A DNA stretch of 64,000 nt from Deinandra increscens subsp. villosa (GCA_039602395.1 JBCNJP010000006.1:51487502-51551501); one strand, 5' to 3'. Counted from the stretch's first letter, positions 32,053 to 44,792 are shown. Notes: generated by a model not told the origin, from the sequence alone. A program made the numbers and translations.

Positions 32053-34633
32053 CTACGGCAGCAGCAAATCAAATCTGAACGTATGAGCTTCTTTCCTTGA
32101 CCACCAACCTTTCTCCACAATTAGATTTGCCGTGCCATGAAACATACCTACTCGTATAGCATTCGCCATTTCATGTTCATCACCAAGTATTGGACGGGAT
32201 GCCAGGAGCTTGATATCATTCTCTCCGAATCTCAGCAAATCAATGGGATCATACATGCGGAACTCTCTTAGCTTCTTACACACAACCACCACCTCATACG
32301 TTGTGAGATCAAAATACCAGCTATCAAAATTCTTTACAAGCGTATGGTCTTCTATTTCATCGAGCATGTTGATAACTCGGGTTCGTTTGGTGGGAGGACA
32401 CCTCATTTCACCAATTGGCTCATCGGTGACAGGATCTGTTCCGGTTTCAACCCACTTTGCAGCCTTCAGATCAAAGTTTGCAAAGTTTCCCTCCATCTGA
32501 GCTATCAAATTGTTGCGAACCAGATTACCATGATTGTTGTTCCACCTGTTAATAAATGGTGCGCTCAGCAAGTTTCTTAACTCTGTTTCAGTCCATGAGT
32601 GGAATTGACCTCTTGATCGGTAGTACTCGACTGGCCTATATCCATCTCTTACCACAGCAAATAATTCCTTTTCAGCATCATAAAACCAACACAGAATTGG
32701 TTCTCGGCTCCCCTTGTCTAATTCACTCTCTACCACATCTATGGAGTACAACATAGGGGTAGGACCTTTGAAGAATTCTTTGAACCAATTGACTTGACCT
32801 TCAGGAGCCTTTGAAACAAATCTTCCACCACGAACATACTCAGACATCTCAATGGTGTCATCTCCTTCATCTTCTTGTATTGCACTTACATCTTAAATTC
32901 CTTGAGATGAGCTTTGACCATGGTCACCAGATGCTTTTGACTCAACAACACCTTTCAACTCTGAATATTTCTTCTTCAGATCCATCAAGGTTTCATACAA
33001 GAACTTAAGCCTTAGCTTGTTAGCAGCCGCGTTCTCTTTCAAGGTCTTGTTTTCATTTTAAGTGCTTTTATCTCATTTTCACGAATTCTGTTTTGAGACA
33101 TAAGATAATTAATTTGAGGATCAACACTTAACCTCATCTCAATTGGGAGATCAGATGCTCCCACAACAGCCTAAAAAGGTCGGAAGCTTGGAATAGTTGG
33201 TGGCAGACTTGACTCAGTAGAGAAGTTTACTCTTACTGGACTGGGTTCTACAAAAGTGTTGTCAACCTCCAGAAATTGCCTTTCTTCATGAACTGGGCTA
33301 TGTTCATTTAGAAGAGGACTTCCAGTCTGTATGGGAGTTGATTCTGGTACATCATCCTGACGATCAGCCTGGGGTGTGCTCTTTTCATTGGTAGGTTCAG
33401 ATGCATCAACATTTTGTGCATTGGCATGTGTAGGTTCAAATACCATCAGGCTTGAGGTAGTTTTCTGGAATTTAAACCTGATGGCTCTGGGATCTGACTT
33501 CTTCCTTGGTGATGGCTCACGCACAGGAATTGGCTCTTCTAAAACATCCTCCACTTCAAATTGGACATCTAACTCTTGTGGAACTGAACCACTGCTGGAA
33601 GAGGAGTTTAAGTCATTCCTCGCTCTCTTGTGACTGATGGGCCCCAGATCCCCATAGATGTCATCACTTAGGTTCTCATGTTCAGGAAAGATGTCATCCA
33701 TCACATTATCCTCATCAGACGGGATATTCTCTGCTTCTTCTTGAACATTCACTGGAACAGTTTTAGTCACATCATGGTCTTCAGCAACTGTCACATTGAC
33801 TGGATGTACCTCTGGTTCAGAATCAGTTTCTTCTTTCTCTTGTTCCCTTGGAACTTCAGGAAAGGCACCCCTTTTTGACCATTCTAGCCTCCCTTGGTAG
33901 CTATTCTTTCCTTTTCTGTCTTGGGTTTACAACCCGAACACTCCATTATCCATGAACTTGATATCCAGCTTCTCAATCCTTTCTTCTATCATGGGATATT
34001 TCTTCATTACCACCATCTGCACAAATCTTGGTGTCATCAGGAATTGTTCTCTGGCGCTCAAGTCAGCATTGCCAATCCAATCTAGCAGCATCATTTTTGA
34101 GAAATTGAAGTTCCAGTCTAAGGCCAATGCAACAAACGCTGTGCCATGCAGTTTGTTTAGCTGATCAAAACTTGTTCTCTTCCCTAAGAAGGATTTCTGC
34201 ATGTAATGAGCCAAGCACCTCTAGTAGTGCGGCAATAAATTCTTGAAAATGGGAGGGAACTTTCCTTCATATCCTAAGGATTGATCACCTTCTAACACAG
34301 CAGCCTTTGAATACTCTATTGGATCTTCAGCTCTGTCATTAATGTTCAAACCCCGACGAATGTCTTCTTCAAGAATCACAATTGTTCGGTTCTGAGTGGT
34401 TGTAGTGATTCTTGTCTTGTCAGCATTTGCTCTTGCTGTACCCCAGAATTCTCTGACAAGCTGCTCATCGATCAGCACACTTGTTCGCAGAGCATGATTT
34501 ATTTTGCAGACATTTAATCCTGCTACCAGAGAATAAAAAGATGCATATGTATTTCTGGAGGATCATCAAGATAGGCCGGGATGGAATGATCTCTCTCAAA
34601 ATGAATCTCGTCATCAAGCATATCTTCTGCCAT
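32053..34633 (-). pseudogene. Extra 3' ORF of G (SIRE env-like position)
   Basis: Additional coding region between pol and the 3' LTR. It starts at ATG 34633 (MAEDMLDDEIHFERDHSI) and continues in pieces at 34478-34221 (EQLVREFWGTARANADKTR), 34214-33927 (LNKLHGTAFVALALDWNF), 33794-33171 (acidic, Ser/Pro-rich, with KSDPRAIRFKFQK) and 32847-32053 (GQVNWFKEFFKGPTPMLYS, REPILCWFYDAEKELFAV, KGWWSRKEAHTF). Stops and frame changes separate them. I see no signal peptide, transmembrane helix or fusion-peptide-like segment, so 'env-like' describes position only. Function unknown. Confidence 0.7.
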
Positions 34634-34849
34634 CTGAGAAAACGAGACAAATGCATCAAGCCTAAACTCATCAAAGTGAAATTATGTTTGTCAACAATAT
34701 CTTCAAGTTCAATTGATTATCACATTTAACTTGTTAAGTTCAGAAAATCTCAATTTAAACTTTTAAGAACAACATTTGATTTTGAATCACAACTTGACAA
34801 ACACATTTAATTTTAACTTAAAACGATTAAGTTTGATGAGATTCTTAAT

Positions 34850-35528
34850 AACCATTAGGGGTTTACGATTTTAATTCAAAAAATAAATGAGTTTACGATT
34901 TACAATTTGGGTTTACGATAAGACAAGTGGGTTCACGATCGGGTCAAAAACAGTTCGGCATAAGCCCAGTCGTAATCTAACAGCCCAGTCGTAAACTCGC
35001 TAAAACCTTTAAGCCCGATCGTAAACAATCAAACGGAATCTCGGATCGTAAATGACGATCGTAAACACCGGTCGGAAACATCTACCGTCGTCTTCAACCT
35101 CCCGACAGTCGTAAACGCAGATACTGCCATTAACGAACCTGCAACAAACTCGTAAACTTGTTAAAACACCTCAAACATGTAAAATGAACATCTAGCACTA
35201 CCTTTTGACCGTTTCTAACACAAATCCGAATTCAACTCTCGAGAAAATGAACCAGAATACCAAGAAAATGCAGTCGATCACCGAGTGAAGGAAATCTGCG
35301 GTTTGGGGGTGAGAATCGAAGAGAATCGGTCGATTAAAGGGTGGTTCGTGGTCGGAAAGTGATTACGAACACGGTGGTGTGCTTGGGTTTGACGGAAGGT
35401 GGACGGAAGGGGTCGGGATCGTTTTTCCGGCGAGGGCAGCGACAGAGGTTAGGGTTTTGTGGCGGATCGGAAACGCAGAGATATGGGGATCGTAAATGAC
35501 GGATCGGAAATGAGGTGAGGCTTTTATA
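34850..35528 (-). promoter_or_regulatory. Promoter-like leader of the extra ORF in G
   Basis: On the minus strand, TATAAAAG at 35528-35521 is followed by a telobox AAACCCTAA (35457-35449) and about 0.6 kb of leader rich in GTTTACGA and TTTCCGATC motifs, ending before ATG 34633. TATA plus telobox is typical of plant gene promoters. The same motif crowds the leader of gag at 43240-43540. A separate transcript for the extra ORF is inferred. Confidence 0.4.
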
Positions 35529-36653
35529 TTTTAAAAATTTTCAAAAAGACCCCTCCAAGTTTGACAATATTTCAAATACATCCCAAATCTCAAACAAATG
35601 ATAATTCTCATAAAAATATGATAATTTTAAACCTTTAAGAATTTACAAAACTTCCCCTCAGACTCATACCCCGAGTATCTGATCTTGATACAAAAAATGA
35701 ATTTTAAACAATTAAAATAGATAAATAATGAAAAATAATCATATAGCAAAGATAACCTAAAATTAAATATTCACTTGCCTCGAAGCTGATGTAAATTCAT
35801 GGATCAAACCAGACAAATCTTTGACTGAGGAACCCTTTTCAGCTTCCGTTACTCGACACTCTAGACGATTGTCCAAAATTTTTGAAACCATATAAACTCA
35901 CATCCAGATAAAAATTTTGAAGTGCATAATTATGGTACATAATTACCGTCATGTTTAACTATCCCCACACCCAATTGTTCATAGCAAAACCTACCCAACC
36001 TCAGAGTTTATTGAGGATTCACAAACCCCCAACTTGAGGAACCATGCAACACCGTCATGACAAACACTTATTTCGTTAATTATAAGTTGGTGATCAGGTC
36101 GGCCGCATAAGCACGCAGAGAAGACCAAACAAAATAATTATTTTATTGTTTTTCTTTTTCTTTTCATTTTTATTTATTATTTTTTTTTTGAATGAGGTGT
36201 TGTCATAACAGCAGAACATGGCGTGTGAGAGAGTGAATACTAGGTATAATTACCACTCTCAACCCATTTTTGCTAGGACTCAATTTTTTTAAACTATGTA
36301 AACTAGGATGGAAAACTAAACATATATAGAAGTTAAGTTTACTGCACTTGCTTGGATGATCATAGTTTTTGATTTAGCTTACCGACACATCATCTTTGAG
36401 CCGTCTTTCACTTCAGCCTTACACGTGTCAGTCTCCGAATGTCTTGGAAATTTATATCACTTCCTACCAACTCAAGGCAAACAAAAGACTTCATAAAAAC
36501 CTCAAACATATTTTTCAGATTTTCTGAAACATTGACATTTCTTCCCTTGTTTTTATGAGGCTTTTGAAACAAAAACACATTTTTTTAAATAAACTCAAAG
36601 CAAAAGTAAGCAAAAATAAAAACAAAACTATATACAAAAAAGTTTTGATCAGA

Positions 36654-39600
36654 TCATTCCTCGAAGGCAATCATCCTTAGGCCTTCAACACACATTTCAA
36701 AATTAGGACGAGGAAGGGGTTTTGTGAAAAGGTCTGAAACATTTTGATCTGAGCTTACCTTTTCCAACTAAATCAACTTCCAATCATAGCAATCACGGAT
36801 AAAATGTACCTTGATGTCTATATGCTTTGTTTTGGAATGTTGAACATGGTTTTTGACAATTTGCAGAGCAGCAACATTATCACAAAAAATTGGAGTGTTA
36901 ATGAATTCCATACCGTAGTCTGTTAGCTGATTTTGAATCCATACTACCTGCGAGCATCCAGCTGATGCTGCCACATATTCAGCTTCCGCAGTTGACTTAG
37001 ACACGATATGCTGCTTCTTACTCTGCCAAGAGATGAGTCTGTCTCCCAAGTGCTGACATCCTCCAGTTGTAGATTTCCTGTCAAGGTCACTACCTCCATA
37101 ATCACTGTCAGTAAATGCAAATAATTGAAAATCAGTATTCTTAGGATACCAAAGTCCAAGCCTAGGCCTGCCCTTCAGATACCTAAGAATACGTTTAACA
37201 GCAGCTAAATGAGAAAGTTTAGGATTAGCCTGATAACGTGCGCACACACACACTACATGCATAATATCTGGCCTGCTGGCTGTTAAATACATGAGTGATC
37301 CGATCATTGACCGATACATGAATTCACTCACGGATTCTCCATCTGCATCTGCTGTCAGTAGTGGTCTGGATGCCATGGGAGTGGAGATAGGTTTGGAGTC
37401 CTGCATTTTGAACTTTTCCAGAATCTCATTCACATATTTTGCTTGGTGAATGAGAATTCCAGTCTCATCTTGCTTCACTTGTAACGCCAGGAAAAAATTC
37501 ATCTCTCCTTGATCACTCATCTCGAACTTCTTTTTCATGATATCCTCAAACTCAGTGCATAAATCTTCATTTGTAGATCCGTAGATGATGTCATCCACAT
37601 ACACTTGCACCATTATGATATCATCCTTCACCTTCTTTCGAAACAATGTTTGATCAACCACTCCTCGTGTATAACCATTATCTACCAAATGTTTTGACAG
37701 GGTCTCATACCACGTGCGAGGAGCTTGATGCAAACCATACAAAGCTTTATCCACGAGATATACATGATCCGGATGCTCTTCATCCACAAACCCTGGCGGC
37801 TGAGCTACATAGACTTCTTCATTCATCTCAGCATAGAGGAATGCTGTCTTCACATCCATCTGATGCACCGTGAAATTGAGATACGTTGCCACTGCAAGGA
37901 AGATCCGAATAACTTCCAATCTAGCTACTAGAGCATATACCTCATCATAATCAACCCCATGAACTTGTGTATGTACCTGAACAATCAGCCTTGCCTTGTT
38001 CCTGACGATTATACCCGTATCATCTTTCTTGTTCTTGTACAGCCATCTTGTGGGTATAACCTTTTTATCTTCTGGCCTCTTCACTAGTCGCTACACTCCC
38101 AGTTTTGAGAATTGATTCAGTTCATTGTGCATAGCCTCAATCCAACTTGGATCCTTAAGAGCTACCATCACATTTGGAGGCTCTATCTGGGACTTGAAGC
38201 ATGAGTACATGCAATGGTTGATGTTACCCGTGCGGCTTCTAGTTGTGACTCCTGCTGTCACTGGCCCGACCACATTGCTAAGTGGATGATCTTTGTTGAT
38301 TCTTGTGGTTTGAACATCTGGTACTAAAACAGAAACAGGCAGGTTAGTATCATTAACATTATTATTCATACCTTGGGTTTCAGGCTCCTTTTGATCATCA
38401 TGGGTTCCTGAAGATTCTGGAATACCCACCACATCATCCTTAGGAGCTGTCGCTGATACACTGTCTCTGACACTTTCCATTGATGGCCTTACTTCAGGAG
38501 CTGGAGCAATGATGTCTTCTTCTTCATCCAGACTAGGAAACATGCTTGAGTAATTGAAACCTTCAAATAGTGATCCATAATCAAAAATCCAGTCTGGTCC
38601 AGTTCCTGCATCAGTTGGATTATCTTCTAGCCAGTCAACATTGAATGCCTCAATTATCAATTTGGTGGTTTTGTTGTAAACCCGATAAGCACTATTTACA
38701 GAATATCCGACAAAGTAGCATTCATCAGCCTTTGCTTCGAACTTCCCCACATCAGACTGAATCAGAACTGTGCACGGACATCCGAAGGTCTTGAAGTATC
38801 CCACCCTTTGTTTCTCTCCATAGATAATCTCATACGGCGTCTTCTCATGTCGCTTGTTCAGAAGTACTCGATTCTACACATAACAAGCAGTGTTGACTGC
38901 TTCAGCCCAAAAGAAGATAGGTAATCTCGCTTCACATGACATAGTTCTGGCAGCTTCAATGAGTGTTCTGTTTCTTCTCTCAGCAACACCATTCTGTTGA
39001 GGCGTCTACAGTGCACTGTACTGCCTTTCTATTCCTTTCTCCCCACAGAACATATTCAGCTCAACATTCTTGAACTCCGTTCCGTTGTCCGATCTTATCG
39101 CCTTCACTTTTTTGTTCATCTGATTTTCTATAAGAAGAACAAATTGTTTCACCAGTTCTGGAGTTTCATACTTGTTTGACAGAAAGAAGACCCAAGTGAA
39201 TCGAGAGAAGTCATCCACTATCACCAGAAAATACGCAAACTTACTGATACTTAGAACTTGCATTGGGCCGAAAAGATCCATGTGAAGCAGTTGCAGCACA
39301 TATGAAATAAAATTTGTCATTTTCGATCGGTGAGGTAACTTGTGCTGCTTCCCCTTAGCACATGCAATGCACTTCTCAATAAATGTGAAATCCGTGATGG
39401 GAAGATTCCTCACATGTTCTCCTTTTGCCAGCTTAGTCAGATTCTTCATGTTAGCATGCCCCAAACGACGATGCCATAACAGTGCCAGATTTTCATTCTG
39501 CTTTGAGATAAGACAGGCTTCTTCAGATGTCGGAGGATTACCCATGTTGAGGAGATAAGAATTTGCTCGTCTTGGTGTACGCATCAGAATACACTCCTCA

Positions 39601-39890
39601 GGAATCTTCACACCAGGCTTGAGGATGATACATTCCTTCTTGTTGAACAACACAGAATATTCTCGATCACAAATCTGTGACACACTGAGCAGACTGTGTG
39701 ATAATTCTTCTACATAATGCACATCCGAGAACTTCAAGCTACCATTCTTCACCACCCCTTTCTTGTTGATTCTTCCACCTACTCCACCAGCAAACGATAC
39801 ACCACCTCCATTGAAATCTTCTACCTCTTCCAAAAGCGATAAATCTCCGGTCATATGTCGGGAGCAACCACTATCAAGGTACCAGAGACT
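36654..39890 (-). pseudogene. G pol: protease, integrase, RT, RNase H
   Basis: Protease active site WYLDSGCSRHMTGD near 39840-39885, then the zinc region WHRRLGHANMKNL...CIACAKGKQ (about 39340-39480), integrase core HMDLFGP and IRSDNGTEF (about 39070-39290), GYFKTFGCP (38800), RT with TRWLYKNKKDD, HQMDVKTAFLYAEMNEEVYV and VYVDDIIYGS (about 37590), and RNase H with FTDSDYGGSDLDRKSTTG and STAEAEYVAASAG (about 36970-37120). The frame runs past the stop at 36768 (LEKVSSDQNVSDLFTKPLP) to a TGA at 36654. TAG stops interrupt it near 39006, 38876, 38091 and 36768. It is clearly Ty1/copia order (integrase before RT). Confidence 0.9.
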
Positions 39891-40035
39891 GCTGACAGTT
39901 CTTCTCGGCTGTCCCTACATGGATCAAAGATTAGTTAGAGTCAGGTACCCAGGCCATAACAGATCTGGGCACACCTTTGGAATCAATGTAGTTAACTAAT
40001 TGAAGAGACATTCCTGCTTTTGATTCAGGTACACT

Positions 40036-40410
40036 CTAAGTTTGAGTGTTAACTTTTGGTTTCCAAACAGGGTGTTTCTGTGATTTCATCACATTGGTTG
40101 ATTTCTTTACAGGTGTAGGTTTCTTTGGTGGAGATGCGACCTTTTTACCTGCTATCTTTTTAACAGGTGTCCACTCAAGTTTCAATTTTGTATAAACAAC
40201 TTGTTTTGTTTGAGTGACATCTTTTGGTCTTGAAATTTGTGTCTCAACCTTTGTTTTGCCTTTAGGTTTAGAAATTACTTTTGTTTTAGTCACTTGTTTC
40301 TCAACAAGTTCCTGTCTCATTTTATCATTCCTTTTGTAAACTCCTTTAGGTGTGTAAGTTGGTTTCGGAGTTTTGGCCACATTCCACTTTTCATCAACAG
40401 GCTTTGTCAC
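40036..40410 (-). pseudogene. G gag-pol linker, basic Lys/Thr-rich
   Basis: Lys-, Thr- and Pro-rich segment (KKPTPVKKSTNVMKSQKHP) between the gag zinc-knuckle region and protease. SIRE-lineage elements have an unusually long low-complexity linker here. No domain recognised. Confidence 0.6.
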
Positions 40411-40620
40411 TGGAGCTTTTGTGTTTGAAACCTTAGACTGTTAAGCCTTCATTGGTTCTGAACACTGCTTCCCCTGTGACAAAGCTTGTTGCTTTTGCTT
40501 TCTATTTTCAACTGTCATCATTTTTTCCAACATACTAGTCCGTGGGTTTTGCGGATAGTATGGTTGGTAAGGTCTGTTCACACAGTTTGCAGCAAAGTGT
40601 CCTGGTTTTTAACATTGAAA

Positions 40621-43197
40621 TCAATTCATAAGTCTAGGCCCATTGACATGACTACAAAGGTATGAGCGTCTTGGATAAGACGACTTCCATTCAGGCTTGT
40701 CATCCCATTTGTGTATTACATGATTCGGAAATTTTTCTGATTGTGTAATTAAACAAAATTGTTCCGATTTTGATTTGTTTATTCTGTTGAAAGTAGACAC
40801 AACCTGGGGATAAGGGACAAAGTCCTTGGGCATAGACTCATGACCAACTTTTGTGTTAGGCACACGAATTTTAAAACCATTAACTTTTTCATTAGAATCA
40901 AGAACATGTTTTGCAGACATAGATACAACTAAACGTTTTGACTTGGACGCATTAAGTTCAGACACAGATGCCAGAACATCGTCCTTAGGTAAATCAGACA
41001 TTAAACTACTAGACACATGACATTCATTGACTTTCAAACATTCAGCATCCTCCCCAGAAACATCTTGAACATCTATTTCATCTGCACATGAAACAAAATT
41101 GTCAAAAGAACCAACATTATTGTTTAATGGTTCCTGGGATGGACCTGGTTCACTTGTGGATGTCACAGTTCTATTCTGATTACCCAAACCATAAGTCAGG
41201 TGTTTCTCATTTTCTAATTCCTCTACTGTCATGGGTTTCACAACAACCAAAACACTATCTATAGGAGGTCCTGCTTCATGCATTTCTGAATCAGTTCTAT
41301 CTACTTGATCCTCCTCGTAGATTATCCCTATTATATCTCTAGACACAGGTTGAGGAACATTATTCTTATACTTTTCAGTGAAACTAACTCCTATTCCTCC
41401 TTTATCCTTTCCAAATCTAACATCAGTGATGCAATTGGACAAAGCCTTACCCGCCTGAAGCATTCTCTTATTTCTCATTTGATTTACATCTAATTTTACT
41501 TGCAATTCATTGTTCTGATGCTTAAGTTCATCTACCTGCTTACTAAGCTCAGCTATTTCTAACTTAGCGTTGTCATACATAACTGACTTTTGACTGGCAA
41601 GTGCTTGGTATTTCTCTATGTCTAGTTTCTGTGCTTTGACCTTATACTCACTCTTTTCCCATCTACCCTTAAACGAACTTCTAGAGCATTGCATGTCAAA
41701 CAGTTCTATCTCACTATTTTTCCAAAGTTGTCTAAGGCCAGGAATTAAACGAGCACAAGTGGGATTAATACATACCTTGGTGTTGTCGACCTCGGCAGCA
41801 AAAGCTTCTTTTTCTTCAACCAGGTTTTCTTCATCAGTGACCACAAAAGCATGCTCTTCATCAGCACCATTCTCCATTTGAGCAATCATGGCCCCTGTCA
41901 GACTGAGATCCCTGACCTGCGATGCCCACTGGTATTCTCCACAATCTTGGACAACCAAAGCTTTTGTTTCTGCCTTTCCTTTACCATCACCAGCTTTCCT
42001 TTCTTCTGCCCTTTCCTTCTTTGGTTTTGTGCATTCCCTAGCGAAATGTCCGTACTCATCACAATTGAAGCACCTCAGCTTGCTTTTATCAAAACTCATT
42101 CTGATCTTGTCCTGATCCTTCCAGACATTTCTTCCAGTCTTAGCCATAAACTTCTTAGCCCGAAAAACTACCATTGCCATCTACCACGACACATCAATCA
42201 TTTCCACATCTTCAGGATTGATTTGATCCAGCTCTCCCGAAAGCATGTCAGTGGGCACCAATGTTCCAGCCATGAGAGCATGATAACTGTTCATAAATCC
42301 CATTCCTAGGGCAAAGTTTGGATCATTGGTAGCATTTCCCTCATCAGGGTTGATCATTCCACTAGAGCTTGCTTGAGACCGTGCTACAAATGCAGTCGAC
42401 TTGGTGTTAGCACTTGAATCATTTCCAGATGAACTTCCAGCTTGCTTTGATCCTACATCTTCAGACAACAATGACTGATTCAACTTTCCTGCCATACTCA
42501 TCGAGCTTAGGTGATTCAACTACCTTTGCTTATCATCAATCAACTTTGACTTCAATTTGTTGATCAGCTCATCAACAGTTAACTCACTTAGCTTGTTGTT
42601 ATCTTTGATAATTAAGATGTTGGTATTCCAGTTCTTGGGTAAGCTGTTCAAGAGCTTCAAATTCTTATCTTCCTGTTCAGGTTCAACATCATAGCTTGAT
42701 ATTTCAGTGATTAAGGACACGAATCTCTGAACTTGAGCTTCAAAAGACTCTCCCTGAACGTGATTGAATAAGTTGAACTTCTGCTTCAGCATCTATTTTC
42801 GGCTAGCCTTGATATCTGGATTACCTTCATAAGCTACCACTAGAGCATCCCATAGCTTCTTCGCAGTTTTGTACTTCTTGAATCCCTGAGCAATCTCTGG
42901 TGTCAAAGCCATAGTCATAATTGCATAAGCCCTCTCATCCTTGTTGCATCTCTCCCAATCGTCATCTGAGTATTCTGCTTCAGTCTTTACAACTCCAACC
43001 TTTGCTGCTTCAATGTGTGTTGGTATGAACGGTCCATTCACAACAGATCTCCACAGTCTCAAATCAACACTCTTCAAATGGTTCTGAAATCTATATTTCC
43101 ACTCAAGAAAATTATCCGCTGATGTGAGTCTAGGAGGACGAGTGGTTGATCCAATCTCAAAATCCAATTTCTGATACATGCTTGGTTCGAAGTCCAT
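40621..43197 (-). pseudogene. G gag with zinc knuckle and coiled-coil extension
   Basis: One frame from ATG 43197 (MDFEPSMYQKLDFEIG), interrupted only by three TAG stops (42793-42795, 42520-42522, 42181-42183). UBN2/Retrotran_gag features: NFLEWKYRFQNHLKSVDL, WDALVVAYEGN, LLNSLPKNWNTN. The knuckle CFNCDEYGHFARECTKP lies near 42030-42080, followed by a long heptad-rich stretch (AKLEIAELSKQVDELKHQNN, about 41500-41580) and an acidic region. The single-frame structure with only amber stops suggests point decay by C-to-T change and not indels. Confidence 0.88.
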
Positions 43198-43239
43198 CAC
43201 GAAAGCTTAGGAAAACTTAAACTATAAGTCCAAAAATTA

Positions 43240-43540
43240 AAAAATATGAGTTTCCGATCGTAAACCCTTGTTTACGATGCTGACACGCGCGGGTCGTAAA
43301 CTCACAATCGTAAACTCCGATTCCGATCAAAGATATCGTAAACCTGATTCCGATCAGACAAAGTCGTAAACTCCTGATTCCGGTTGAAAAATGTCGTAAA
43401 CTCGATATTTCTGATCGTAAACACACAAAAATCCTGTCTTGATGTCGTAAACACGTTTCCGATGAAGATCTTCAAGAACACCCAGTCGTAAACCTTCAAA
43501 ACAGCAGCAGCTCTGGTCGTAAACTCAAAGAATAGCCTCT
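43240..43540. repeat. CGTAAAC motif cluster in the G leader
   Basis: Ten copies of CGTAAAC (mostly TCGTAAACTC) and one inverted GTTTACG within about 300 bp between primer site and gag, mixed with TTCCGATC motifs. The plus-strand text is shown; in element sense the motif is GTTTACGA. Confidence 0.85.
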
Positions 43541-43615
43541 AAACCTTCAAAAACTCGAACTTTTTCACAAAAGGCTTGAATCCAATATTGTGAGAACCTC
43601 GAATCAGCGATTCTT

Positions 43616-43628
43616 AGCTCTGATACCA
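43616..43628 (-). promoter_or_regulatory. Primer binding site of G (tRNA-iMet)
   Basis: Minus strand TGGTATCAGAGCT, 2 bases inside the 5' LTR, matching initiator-Met tRNA except at its last bases. It sets the element on the minus strand. Confidence 0.88.
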
Positions 43629-43630
43629 AT

Positions 43631-44012
43631 TGTTGGTCCGAGATCAACAACCGTTCATGATATTTTGATCTCAAACAAGTGCGGAAACCTTGTATGAGAT
43701 TGATTCAAGAGAAAGTAGATGAAATAGATTTGATGCAGATGATAAACAAAGATCAAATCTTGAATGAAGAACACACTTTATTGGATTGATGATTACGATT
43801 GAATATTACAAGAGATAAGCACCAATATCGTAAACCAACAACTAGTGGAATCATAAACTACTTGGGTTTATATAGTATCCATTACAAAAACCCTAGTCCA
43901 ATCATAAACCCACTAAAGATAACCAGCCCAACAAGCCAAAATCGTAATCACCATAAGCCCAAACCAAGTTAGCCCAATCTAATGTTCATGCCTCATAAAG
44001 TATAGCCCAACA
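43631..44012 (-). repeat. 5' LTR of G (382 bp)
   Basis: Same ends as the 3' LTR. Minus-strand TATATAAA at 43867-43874. Confidence 0.92.
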
Positions 44013-44303
44013 TATTGACATTCATCATTAGGACCTGCATGTTTGGTGTCATAGTCAACACTTAGCGCATTTGAAGTTTTCATCACCATCACATCAACTT
44101 GGAAACGCCATACTTTTTAAACATTGACTTTGTACCGTACAATCATTGTTTTACTATCACTACTTTCCGCTGCATCTTGTAAGACATTTTGTATAAATCA
44201 TGACGTTCCTTTTGTTTAAATCATATAGAGGTCGTTCAATATGTCCATGACTATGACTCCATGACGTCACACGCCTCTGTTCCCGAAAGTTCAGGGTGTG
44301 ACA
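44013..44303 (+). mobile_element. LTR J, 3' part after the G insertion
   Basis: The remaining 291 bp of LTR J, ending CAGGGTGTGACA at 44303, followed by target-site copy ACTTT (44304-44308) and D gag. Confidence 0.8.
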
Positions 44304-44792
44304 ACTTTCTCCACTATCTTGTTCCAAGTCATGAAATTCATCTTCGAGCATTTTCATTTCACTACGCGGGCATAATTTTTCTTTGATTATATCTTTGAAT
44401 TGACTCCAAGGTAAAGCCAGAGCGTTATCGGAACCGCGGAGTCGTTTCTCGCCATTCCACCAAGTAAGTGCTTTCTTGGTCAAAGAACTGCTAGCACGAC
44501 AAACTTTCAAGTTTTCAGGACATTCACTATTGGTGAAGGTATTCTCTATACCTTCGAACCATTGGAGTAGACCGGTAGGGCCTTCGGATCCAGAGAACTT
44601 GGGAGGATTACATGAGTTGAAATGTTTGAATGAGCAATTAGTAGCAGCATCGTGATTGTTGTGATTAGTATTCAGATCTTGTTGAAGCTGAACCATCATA
44701 TTAGGAATGACGGTTGCCATCTGAGTGGTAATTAAAGAGGCCATCTTACGGTCCTTGTTGCCCTTTCGCTGACCACAAAAACGAGTCGACAT
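44304..44792 (-). pseudogene. Element D: N-terminal gag
   Basis: Starts MSTRFCGQRKGNKDRK at 44792. The gag core has FNSCNPPKFSGSEGPTGLLQ, WFEGIENTF, LTWWNGEKR and LPWSQFKDIIKEKLCPR. It stops at the LTR J insertion after HDLEQDSGE, and the next codons are found at 28136 downwards (QAYMDRFQEL), in frame once J and one target copy are removed. Confidence 0.88.

Larger units (their letters stand above)
31640..44012 (-). mobile_element. Ty1/copia element G (SIRE-like), full length
   Basis: Complete 12.37-kb minus-strand element with 382-bp LTRs (31640-32021 and 43631-44012), primer site, gag, pol, a long extra 3' region with its own ORFs, and a polypurine tract. The flanks GATTG (31635-31639) and TATTG (44013-44017) match at 4 of 5 bases. 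The LTRs differ at 11 of 382 positions by my alignment without gaps, about 3%, so the insertion is not recent. Gene order, size and the extra ORF after RNase H match the SIRE/Maximus lineage. All ORFs carry stops, so it is not autonomous now. Confidence 0.9.
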
